DNA of 64,000 nt, taken from positions 49,457 through 113,456 of the forward strand of contig CALBIL010000059.1 in NCBI GenBank assembly GCA_937892945.1, written 5' to 3'. The notes beneath the pieces are model-generated. The model saw only the letters and a program-made list of their open reading frames with translations. It was not told the DNA's origin and did not search any database. This DNA comes from an uncultured euryarchaeote. Lineage in GTDB: Archaea; Thermoplasmatota; Poseidoniia; Poseidoniales; Poseidoniaceae. The translations under genes and the position numbers were made by a program. Positions 8,001 through 15,484 of this stretch are shown one piece after another (position 1 is the stretch's first letter; every line of letters begins with the position of its first letter).

Positions 8001-10107
8001 CGGCGCGTTTGTGATTTATCTCAAAGGTTGGTCCGAAGGTGAACCGATTAAATCCATCGAAAAAGGAACGTATGATGTTCTCGAACTCGGAGTATTCGTA
8101 TCCATTCGTTCAACTGGAAACATCGTCATGGAAATATTTGATACCAGTGAATACGTTGACCCCGGAGAATGTGCGACCTATCCAATTGATGTCACTAAGA
8201 ATTTCGATTCTGGAAATCTAGTGTTTGTGACCCCAGGTGCGCCTGATGTGAAACCAGACACCATCTCGATGGATGCATGGAGAGTCGATAACTGGGTTTT
8301 GACCCTTGACTTCTCCAATGCCCCCGGCGGTAACTCCGAGGACATGAGCGAACCAAGAGCTTGGACTATCCCTCCAGGCGCAGAGTTCGTCACTTACGAA
8401 GTTAGCGTAGAAGTTTGTGCTCCAACGGGCGCCTCTGCCGGTCTTGGACCTGCAGTGATTCTCAAAGCATACCTCGACGGATACCCACGGATTTCAGCCT
8501 CAAAGATTCTTTCAACCAACGTCAACCACGTGTACTCCCTGATTGCAGATGCTGGCATTGCTGATGAAGATATGATGACGCTCAATGGCCAAGAAGTCCT
8601 TCCAGTGAATCCTGGTCAACAAATCACTCTACCAACCACGGTTATGAACCTCGGCAACGGACCAGATCGGTTTGATTACCGTCTTGCTCGTGTGACTGAC
8701 CCAGCAGGCGTTGATGTCATTTGGGACATTGAAGTTCCCCGTGAAACACTTAAGGAATTATCCCGAGATACCGACCAACTTTTCGAGATTAACATGAATG
8801 TTCCAGAACAAGTTGAAGCAGGCGTATACATGGTTGTCTTCCAGACCTTCTCTGAAGAATCATATCCCGATTACGAAGGCCGACTTACTCGACTACGCTA
8901 TACCCAGTCTATCCCGGTTTATGTTCAAGAATTCTATGACATGCAGATCAGTATGGACGCAACAGTCGATAATGCCATCAAGACTTCTGCCCCAGGACGC
9001 ATTGTTCGTTTTGAATTGAACATCACCAACAATGGAAACGTTCCTGATTGGCCAACACTCAACAATCACACTGCTAACCGTGATGGTGAAGCATTGATTT
9101 GGAGTGAATTACCTGGCATGGGCGCACTTGATGGTTGGGCTGTCGAATGGCGCTTGGTGAAGCAAATTGGAACCGACTTGACAACCGAAGAAGAATGTGA
9201 AACGGTTGCCTCAATCGCCACAATCACTGGAGATGAAGACGCAGCAATCGACCCCGCCACAGTCTTTGCTGATTTGAGTGATCGTTGCGTTTATCTCGAA
9301 TCTGATGATCGGTATTTCATGCCAATGATGGACCCTTACACGACTTACCCGGTTGTAGCGATTGTTAATATCGCACCTTCCGCAAAACTCGATACCCGTA
9401 GCATTGGCCTCAAGGTCGTTTCAAAGATGGGCAATATGCTCGAAGGTGGCGACCACGATGATTCACCATCCTGGGCTGCTGAGAATCTCGATACCAATGA
9501 ATTTGTAGTCACACTCCGATTGCGCGCTCCAAACTTGGTTATTTCTCAGGTTACTGCATCTGATTTCGTTGGTGATGTTGATTCAACCATCCCAATACGG
9601 GTTGTTCTACAAAACAACGGAAATACACATGCAACGGATATTGAAATTGTCCTGTGTGAGTATCCAGATTCTGATGTTGACACGCTCAATGAGATTAAGA
9701 AGAATGGATGCGCTGATGAAAACATCGTCATGCGTCAAGTCATTGGAGCTCTTCTTGCCCCCGACGATTCTGAAGATTACAAGGAAATCGAATTGGTACT
9801 CCTCTATCCAGTATCAGCAGGTAGCCATGGCGTCTATGTCGTTGTTGATCCTTCCAATTCTATCGTTGAAACACAAGAAAGTGATAACATCAAACGTGTA
9901 GAAAATGAGTTGAAATCAAGCGGCGGTATTTTGGACGTTGCAGGTGAAGTCGTTGGTAAAACAGCCCTTCCATTTGCAGTGATTCTCTTGACACTCGCAT
10001 TGTTCGGCGTGGTTTTCCTCGTTGGACGTGGACGACGACAAGATGTCCTGGACCGAAAGGCTGAGCAATCTTCTCTTGTATCGGTCTTGGCCGGTAGTGA
10101 GTCCTGA
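5020..10107 (+). CDS. Giant secreted, membrane-anchored surface protein with beta-propeller, inserted vWA and NEW3/CARDB-like domains
   Basis: 1695 residues. The signal peptide is hydrophobic and Ser/Thr-rich (LVSIMLLSVLSTLFLTTLTATA). Residues about 45-250 hold propeller-like repeats with recurring D-x-x-HVVWAD / HIAWED and YYTML strands. At about 251 a von Willebrand A domain begins with a MIDAS motif (FIVDTSGSM). Propeller repeats resume near 517 (SREIYMSVLDP) and run to about 790. Then come repeated Ig-like NEW3-type domains (TNTGNVNDRF, NNGNVPDW) and a CARDB-like domain near 1502 (NLVISQVTASDF). A transmembrane helix near 1646-1668 (ALPFAVILLTLALFGVVFLVG) is followed by a short basic cytoplasmic tail. 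It probably acts as a cell-surface adhesion or S-layer-associated protein; the ligand is unknown. Confidence 0.85.
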   Translation: MGQKIKSVSLVSIMLLSVLSTLFLTTLTATANTVVITDAIQIVDGGTSADTQTAIGSDSEGNVHVVWARNNLHLYYSMISPRGETLIDATQITNPGLHKIWHPDMVVDDNDKVHVVWADKSGQHKIVYTVLNPWAAAMDGSASDDGTLSAINDHVVSSRAQNRDWPAIDVDSQGGIHIAWEDSYDELGRFFNQPQIYYTMLSPDISTGSVITNFDDTLLTPVIGHKGHPDIVVDANDYVQIAWDDTRGGKVELNFIVDTSGSMYSEWADICTVVYGGNFASGGYFQGIKPMLETANMTVYETIYGLGNTLPGAASTGNCAGYNQNAGPRTTALGQFPGDDSGGIRKLPGTVYNGNTYSGYSGEDWGPGSNWACLSWKDASGNVPGNPPTQDDHKWNPNATKIVIPVSDEGPKDGDPSQQADDLTAIEEAHDNCINAGVIPVGLYGQGYGGAGNIQSHFMDLVQCPNSVVSTSTRNCPGNTLRNSDAGGQAYEFPSGSGGSNAMALLVEAMVYISTNNSREIYMSVLDPYGKMNNDPTWTPGASGHSIVSGSYAEDTGAGADGHLVVVNDTRVTIDDAYSFHPSIGVDMQGNTHIAWMDGRNYGFEKGVNYEVFYTKLRLQGAGAWDGADEGLSTYAIKKIQDTPISNVETNAGLPGNRPYGGNSVFPALLTDDQNNIHIAWVDSGNATADEEILYTRLNSTDLTGPGITALDSWEAVAVTSWASNKLGPNSGSQPSIGMPPAFSNDLGSGAHIAWSDSNKCSEEANNNRFTICYSHVLTGQVDVEFQDGETFYHVIEPGEQTIYNMTMNNSTPGPKDLVADTFGLNISGVPQNWTATLFFADNHTTIMPDTAIFLEGGEDIRFYMRIRAPSVYQADADQLADITVTAKSYKDPAIQSDIITRTLMDVVHGINLDTSHSMADVEQGQTAIFSITITNTGNVNDRFIFWDPYTLEGQQEWLLPFNWGVTFPTSVELDPGQSVTKNLEILVPTSEDPGAFVIYLKGWSEGEPIKSIEKGTYDVLELGVFVSIRSTGNIVMEIFDTSEYVDPGECATYPIDVTKNFDSGNLVFVTPGAPDVKPDTISMDAWRVDNWVLTLDFSNAPGGNSEDMSEPRAWTIPPGAEFVTYEVSVEVCAPTGASAGLGPAVILKAYLDGYPRISASKILSTNVNHVYSLIADAGIADEDMMTLNGQEVLPVNPGQQITLPTTVMNLGNGPDRFDYRLARVTDPAGVDVIWDIEVPRETLKELSRDTDQLFEINMNVPEQVEAGVYMVVFQTFSEESYPDYEGRLTRLRYTQSIPVYVQEFYDMQISMDATVDNAIKTSAPGRIVRFELNITNNGNVPDWPTLNNHTANRDGEALIWSELPGMGALDGWAVEWRLVKQIGTDLTTEEECETVASIATITGDEDAAIDPATVFADLSDRCVYLESDDRYFMPMMDPYTTYPVVAIVNIAPSAKLDTRSIGLKVVSKMGNMLEGGDHDDSPSWAAENLDTNEFVVTLRLRAPNLVISQVTASDFVGDVDSTIPIRVVLQNNGNTHATDIEIVLCEYPDSDVDTLNEIKKNGCADENIVMRQVIGALLAPDDSEDYKEIELVLLYPVSAGSHGVYVVVDPSNSIVETQESDNIKRVENELKSSGGILDVAGEVVGKTALPFAVILLTLALFGVVFLVGRGRRQDVLDRKAEQSSLVSVLAGSES

Positions 10108-10119
10108 TTCGGCAGAACC

Positions 10120-10875
10120 TCACTCCTTCTTTCGAGGAAGTGAGCCAAGCCAGAATCGGAGGTCGGAGTTGTTTGGAACAGCGATGACATGCCCAGCACG
10201 ATCTGATAACTGTCGTTCAAGCCGGCTTCGAACCTCATCGAGTAGGGTTGCCATTTCGCTTTGCCCGAGTTGTAATTCTCTACGCAAATCGGTAAGGTCC
10301 AACTTACGTTCAGGCGCTTCGATAATACTGTGAACCATGGTTCGTTGTTGGTAATGGTCAAAATCGGCATCAACTCCTGCAGATATACGGTTTCGAATGT
10401 GCTGATGCAAAGCAATAACAGCATCTCTCTGAGCATCGATTCCTTCGAGTACGCCGTTGAGGTGCTGAATGTGAGCCATCCCTTCGCCAACAGAGATTTT
10501 CTTACGCCCGCTTACGGATTTAACGACCTGCTCAGTCGTAGCAGGCAAACGATTGGAGAGTCGCATTGGACCTCCTGCTGGTAGGCTTCGTTGTTCGCAA
10601 AGGAATAAGTCAGGCCCGAGGTCAATCCGTAAAGAAATCGATTGCTGGACACTGTAAATGGTCCTTGGAGGCCCGCCTTTCTCACTTGCTACTTTCATTT
10701 TGGTTACAAAATTTCCACGCTCTAATTCGCGTAAATGTTTGACAATTGCTTGCTGACTCACATTGAGTAAATCAGCAAGTTGCATAGGGTAGTGTGGTTC
10801 ACGAACTAACCGCTCGAGAATCTGCCGGCGTAGCTTGTTTTGAAGCAGGGTTAGGGCGGTGTCAATATCTTCCAC
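10120..10875 (-). CDS. ArsR-like winged-helix transcription regulator
   Basis: The frame is open to 10983. The conserved part starts at EDIDTALTLLQNKLRRQILERL, so the GTG at 10875 (251 residues) is preferred; the track start would add about 36 residues of atypical sequence. The N-terminal 80 residues form a winged helix: LADLLNVSQQAIVKHLRELE is the recognition helix-turn-helix and GPPRTIYSVQ the wing. The rest is helical, perhaps coiled-coil, without a recognised ligand-binding motif. It converges on the giant surface gene, ending 12 bases from it, and lies downstream of a membrane protein on the same strand. It probably binds DNA in the cytoplasm; target genes are unknown. Confidence 0.8.
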   Translation of the reverse strand: MEDIDTALTLLQNKLRRQILERLVREPHYPMQLADLLNVSQQAIVKHLRELERGNFVTKMKVASEKGGPPRTIYSVQQSISLRIDLGPDLFLCEQRSLPAGGPMRLSNRLPATTEQVVKSVSGRKKISVGEGMAHIQHLNGVLEGIDAQRDAVIALHQHIRNRISAGVDADFDHYQQRTMVHSIIEAPERKLDLTDLRRELQLGQSEMATLLDEVRSRLERQLSDRAGHVIAVPNNSDLRFWLGSLPRKKE

Positions 10876-11070
10876 ACTGGTCAACTCGGAGTTAACTAGA
10901 CATAACCACCCTTTGAATCCGTCGCTCGATACAAACCTCTTCCACCTCAATGAGGGAAGCTTTACAGTTTCCACTCTGCTCATTCAACAAAGGTATCGAG
11001 AACTTGACGAATGTAAATGAGAGAAAAGCGATCAGCATGCAACCTAACTTGAAGACAGTCCGACAGGTCT

Positions 11071-12105
11071 TCACAATTCGTCCCAAGCCGACCAATTATC
11101 AGAGCCAGTCTTCTCCTCTTTCGTTTCGGTTTTTTTTGAGCGAGAAGGTAGGGTAGGAGACTTCCGAGTTTCGTTGGTACCCCCAGTATCCCAATCTGAA
11201 ATTTCAACAATATTTGCGACAGGACGTTCGACTGCTTTTGTGGTGGGTGTCGGTGAATCAGCAAAAGGGTCATCGACCTGAGGGACTTTTTCAGGAGCAT
11301 CCCCTCGCATGAAAGCATAGACTTGTTCAGTTGTCATGAGGGTTCCTTGCATAACATCCTTCGACCCATCAACAAACCCATCATCATTTTCTGTGATTTC
11401 TCCTTCGTCTTCATTCTTAGCACCCATGTAAAGTGGGCTGTTCACATCATGTAATGCTGCTAACATTTCTTCTTGAGTTTCAAATGATTGAAGTAATTCC
11501 TCATCCCGGCTGATTACTCTTATTGAGCCATGAATCGCATGACTACGGGCTGAATAGGCCAGTATACCAGCGAGAGGGAGGAAAAGAAAACCTAAGCAGC
11601 ATATTCCGAATCCAAACACCAATCCACTCGACTCCAGGAGTTTAAATTCTTGCCAATCGGAAATCGGTACAATCCAAACCGTTTGGCTTTCACATCCTTC
11701 ATTACACGTACTTTGAGCAAGGATTTCACCATTTTCTTCAACGTTCCATTCTTCATGGATTTCAAAAGCCACTCCATCGGAAGGCATTGGAGCCCAATCC
11801 GAAAAACACGATTTTGGTGAAAGGTCTTCAGTCGCTGCAGCAGAGCCATCAATTGGAGTTAAGCTGACCGTCATGTCTCCCTTGCCTTCTAAGACAATGG
11901 CCATATAGCAACCCTCCTCTTGAACATCAAAGGTTACTGAGTTCTCTCCTTCAATTTCAGCGATGGATAGTATTCTTGGGTCGTAAACCGAATCAATTGT
12001 CTCTTTTTGTGTAGAAACAAGTATGGTTCCAATGACGAGGAAAAGAGCACCTAGAATTGCCAAGCGCGAAGCCCAAGGGGACTTTTGCGATGCCCCCTCT
12101 GCCAT
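11071..12105 (-). CDS. Two-pass membrane protein with long acidic cytoplasmic tail
   Basis: 344 residues. A first membrane helix near residues 15-31 (LAILGALFLVIGTILVS) is followed by an extracytoplasmic beta-rich region of about 130 residues with several cysteines (EEGCYMAIVLEG, SCFSDW, CNEGCES). A second helix pair follows near 165-190 (GLVFGFGICCLGFLFLPLAGILAY). The tail is long, acidic and proline/threonine-rich and ends in SDNWSAWDEL. No enzyme motif is visible. Similar architecture (small outside domain, helix, low-complexity tail) recurs in the genes at 27521 and 59371. Function unknown; a surface sensor or scaffold role is only a guess. Confidence 0.75.
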   Translation of the reverse strand: MAEGASQKSPWASRLAILGALFLVIGTILVSTQKETIDSVYDPRILSIAEIEGENSVTFDVQEEGCYMAIVLEGKGDMTVSLTPIDGSAAATEDLSPKSCFSDWAPMPSDGVAFEIHEEWNVEENGEILAQSTCNEGCESQTVWIVPISDWQEFKLLESSGLVFGFGICCLGFLFLPLAGILAYSARSHAIHGSIRVISRDEELLQSFETQEEMLAALHDVNSPLYMGAKNEDEGEITENDDGFVDGSKDVMQGTLMTTEQVYAFMRGDAPEKVPQVDDPFADSPTPTTKAVERPVANIVEISDWDTGGTNETRKSPTLPSRSKKTETKEEKTGSDNWSAWDEL

Positions 12106-12147
12106 GGTCTATCCTCAGCCTTCTTCCTCAATGAATCCTTGCGCAGA

Positions 12148-13245
12148 TCAAGCCAATCCTAATTCGGCTAATTTCTCCGGTAAGTAGGTTTCAGTTACGA
12201 AATCTAAACCGTATTTAGCTAACGATTGTTGTTCAGCTTTCTTTCCGAGTTCCAACATCATGTTGATTTGTTCTTGCCACCAGCTGTCGGCAAATCTCGG
12301 GTCAGTGAGTTCGGCATTCAATGCCTCAACATCCTTCTTTGACAAATCGTCACTTGGCAACTCATACGCAACAATATCATCCGCAGTAATACCAAGATAG
12401 GTCGCAGATGGCGTTGCCAAATATTCGGAAATGTGTGCAGTTTTAATAGCACCATAAGCAATCGAAGCAAAAATACGGAAGGACCACGGATCACCGTCAA
12501 GGAAGACAACAACTGGTAAATCCCATTCTTCACTCATCCGTTTCATGATACGTCGAGTCGAACGAGCTGGTTGTCCTTTGAGATGCAATAATCCACAACG
12601 GTACTGCTCATCAAATCCATTTTCAATTAAACGGTCAAACATACCACCAGTCTCTATGGCCATGATGAAATCAATATCATGCTCAAGCAGTTCAATCTTC
12701 TCCAATTCCACGTTATACGGTACGCCGTATCCTGAATCGCCAACGTCATCTCGCGCATTGATTCGCATCCATTCACCACGTCGGTTCCGTTCACGTAGAG
12801 TCAAGTTTCCAATCATACGAGCACCGTCTTCTTCAGGACGTAATTTGAAATCTTCACGCAAACATTTCGTTACAATTTCCAAATCTTCAGCCAAGTTGTT
12901 GGAATCATTTTGGCTTCCAAATTTACCCATTCCCCATCCTTCGGAAATATAGTACATTTCTCTCAAGGTTGAAGATTTTCCAGCATCCAACATTTCCTCG
13001 ATGAATTCAACGACGTGTAACGTTCGAAGTAATTGTTTGGCCGAACCTAGACTGGTTGCATCGCGCACTGATTGTTTTTTGCCGTATTTGTATACACCGA
13101 GTTTTTTGTCAAAACCGATGTTGGTTTTTGTCCGCACAGGTAGTGTCATCGTAGGAGGTTCACCTTTGATGATTCGGTCATACATTTCTGCAACGACTTT
13201 ATGCATTGCAGTTTTTGTTTCTTCTGCGGTGTGTGTACGAGCCAT
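12148..13245 (-). CDS. top6A: DNA topoisomerase VI subunit A
   Basis: 365 residues, the usual length. It is the Spo11-like catalytic subunit that cleaves both DNA strands in the type IIB topoisomerase. The winged-helix domain has the active-site tyrosine in SSTLREMYYISEGWGMG. The Toprim domain has its glutamate in FIMAIETGG and the DxD in VVVFLDGDPWSF. The start codon overlaps the stop of top6B (ATGA), so the two subunits are translationally coupled, as the A2B2 enzyme needs. The minus-strand order is top6B then top6A. Confidence 0.97.
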   Translation of the reverse strand: MARTHTAEETKTAMHKVVAEMYDRIIKGEPPTMTLPVRTKTNIGFDKKLGVYKYGKKQSVRDATSLGSAKQLLRTLHVVEFIEEMLDAGKSSTLREMYYISEGWGMGKFGSQNDSNNLAEDLEIVTKCLREDFKLRPEEDGARMIGNLTLRERNRRGEWMRINARDDVGDSGYGVPYNVELEKIELLEHDIDFIMAIETGGMFDRLIENGFDEQYRCGLLHLKGQPARSTRRIMKRMSEEWDLPVVVFLDGDPWSFRIFASIAYGAIKTAHISEYLATPSATYLGITADDIVAYELPSDDLSKKDVEALNAELTDPRFADSWWQEQINMMLELGKKAEQQSLAKYGLDFVTETYLPEKLAELGLA

Positions 13246-15341
13246 CAGACTTCACCTCCAAAGAGGGTACGTTGACCTTCTGGCGGAGCTACAGCCGGCT
13301 CAACTGTTTCTTCAACAGGTGTCTCTGAAACTTGCTCGGATTCCATTTCAGATTCGCTCATCGATTCAGTATCTGGGGAATCAATACCGCTCTCATCTAA
13401 GATTTGTTCTTGACGACGAATTTCTTGAAGGAACTTCTCATCCATCTTCGTTGCCCCAATAACATCTTGAGATCCTCGGAACAAGACTTCGGTTTCTGTC
13501 CAGTCACCGCGTTCTAATCCACTAAGACTGTAGGCAATTATTTTCTTTTCACCAGGTTGTAGTGATTCAAGTTTCCATGCCCATACGCCAAGAGCTTCCT
13601 TTCGGCCTCCGTTTTCATTGTTCTCTATCTTAGCCCCCGACTTTTCAGGCCAAGTTGCAAGTATTGTGTAGGCTCGAACTCGACTTGTATAATTGAATAA
13701 TATAATCTCGACATCCGTTTGCTTTGTTTGCTTATTCCACTCTGTTGTAGTTTCTGAAATAACCGCCGACATAATCTTCGTGATTGAACCCGAGAGTTCC
13801 GGTACCGGCCGGTCAAGGATTTCAGCAGACTTCTTTGCAATAGCAGGGAGAATATCATTGATGAGTTCGAACTTTTCCTTCGTCTTCGCCATTTTCTTCT
13901 TCTTTTCAAGATGTTTCCGCAAGCCTCGGCCCATTTCGAGCATTGCCTTTCTACCCTCTTCCATGACTTCCGCATTATCGGCAAGAGCTTCTTTAGCTTC
14001 AGAAGTAAATTGAACGTTTGTACTGGCAAGGTGAACTAAAACCGCAGCAGGCCCTTTCGGAACCCCTCTCCCACCAGCTTGATCGAGTCCATATTGACGC
14101 CAGTCTACGCTTTCGATTGCCTTGGTGAGTAAGCAACCGCCCTGTTGGTACATCAAAGGAACACGGTTCGCAAACCGAAGAATCTCAACTGGCTTATCAC
14201 CAGCCATATCGCCTCCAAAAATCAATCCAACTTCAATTTGGAAGGGGTTTCCTTGTGTTACACTTGGAACACGTGTGAGTGTCGATACGAAACGAGAGTC
14301 AATGGTTTTGGATAGGCCCTTCTTGATGAGCAGTTCTTCGATTGGTGACAAACAATTCGTTGGAGGTTTGAGTAATTTAACAGGCATTCCATTGAACACA
14401 CGTTCGCCTTGGAAGGCTTCTAAGAGGTGACGAATATCATCTCCTTTTACGGTCTTCATCTTTCTTGTTCCTGCAATGTCTGCCGCTTCACATAATTCTT
14501 TACGAGCACGGTTGGTTACTCCTGAGAAATTGTTCAATAAGAAATGGTTCACATTCAAATCATTTGATTCAGCCACCATTCGTTGTAATTGGCCCAACTC
14601 AATACCATGAGGGTGGGGTTTGATGCTCTCGACTTTTGTCGGGAGTCGTTCAGTAACTCGAGTCCAATGATGTTTTTCTCCATCGGGATCGATAAAAATA
14701 ATTTCTGCGTGCGGGTTGACGATACTGGTCATGCGAAGATATTGCCAAACACTCTGCCTCCCTTTCTGGTATTTTGCCTTCATTTCAGCAGTTACTTCAG
14801 TGCCATGTTCTTTTCCAGAGCCATCTTCATTATACCAAATTTCACGACCAGCATTTGCTTTTGTGGCTTTATTTTTTCGAGTATCAAGTCCAATATCAAC
14901 AAAAGCAGCAGTCGGTTCCGTGGCAATTTTTGAGCGCACGTGGGTCGCTCGCCCAGTGGTTAATTGACAATACATGACTACGCCAGTAATTCCAATCCCT
15001 TGTTGTCCACGAGATTGCCGGATTGCGTGAAATCGTGAACCGAAGAGAAGTTGTCCGAAGACCTTCTCGATGCTCTTCTGAGGTATGCCTGGCCCATTAT
15101 CTTCGACAACCATTCGAATGATGTCCTTATTTGCATCAACTTTAGTGATTTGAATTCGAATGGTTGGCAGAATGCGAGCCTCTTCGCATGCATCCAACGC
15201 ATTGTCAACTGCTTCCTTTACTGCAGTGATGAGTGAACGGGCTAACGAATCAAACCCGAGAAAGTGCTTATTCTTTTCAAAAAACTCAGAAATTGCAACC
15301 TGCTTTTGATTTGAGGCGAGTTTTTGTGCGATGCCAGTCAT
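13245..15341 (-). CDS. top6B: DNA topoisomerase VI subunit B
   Basis: 698 residues. This is the ATPase subunit that drives strand passage. The GHKL ATP-binding domain shows EAVDNALDACEEA (N box), VVEDNGPGIP (G1) and GQQGIGITG (G2). A helix-two-turn-helix and a transducer domain follow, with the ATP-contacting lysine expected in the Top6B transducer. The last about 60 residues are acidic and low complexity and end in PPEGQRTLFGGEV. A GGAGGAATACC element lies just upstream of the ATG. It is the first gene of the top6BA pair. Confidence 0.97.
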   Translation of the reverse strand: MTGIAQKLASNQKQVAISEFFEKNKHFLGFDSLARSLITAVKEAVDNALDACEEARILPTIRIQITKVDANKDIIRMVVEDNGPGIPQKSIEKVFGQLLFGSRFHAIRQSRGQQGIGITGVVMYCQLTTGRATHVRSKIATEPTAAFVDIGLDTRKNKATKANAGREIWYNEDGSGKEHGTEVTAEMKAKYQKGRQSVWQYLRMTSIVNPHAEIIFIDPDGEKHHWTRVTERLPTKVESIKPHPHGIELGQLQRMVAESNDLNVNHFLLNNFSGVTNRARKELCEAADIAGTRKMKTVKGDDIRHLLEAFQGERVFNGMPVKLLKPPTNCLSPIEELLIKKGLSKTIDSRFVSTLTRVPSVTQGNPFQIEVGLIFGGDMAGDKPVEILRFANRVPLMYQQGGCLLTKAIESVDWRQYGLDQAGGRGVPKGPAAVLVHLASTNVQFTSEAKEALADNAEVMEEGRKAMLEMGRGLRKHLEKKKKMAKTKEKFELINDILPAIAKKSAEILDRPVPELSGSITKIMSAVISETTTEWNKQTKQTDVEIILFNYTSRVRAYTILATWPEKSGAKIENNENGGRKEALGVWAWKLESLQPGEKKIIAYSLSGLERGDWTETEVLFRGSQDVIGATKMDEKFLQEIRRQEQILDESGIDSPDTESMSESEMESEQVSETPVEETVEPAVAPPEGQRTLFGGEV

Positions 15342-15463
15342 GGTATTCCTCCAACACAGGTCCTCCTTTGTCCCAATGACATCGGGCCTTTGTGGTAAGC
15401 AACCTTGTCGACCGACGGTTTTTAATGTCTAAGACCGAACATCATCAACGGACTTCCTTTTTC

Positions 15464-15478
15464 AGGACTTTCAGTCCT
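15464..15478 (-). terminator. Hairpin just after the aconitase-family gene
   Basis: AGGACT-TTC-AGTCCT forms a perfect 6-base stem 6 bases past the stop of the minus-strand gene ending at 15485. It could mark a transcript 3' end. There is no U-tract on that strand, so the call is weak. Confidence 0.3.
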
Positions 15479-15484
15479 TCCAAA

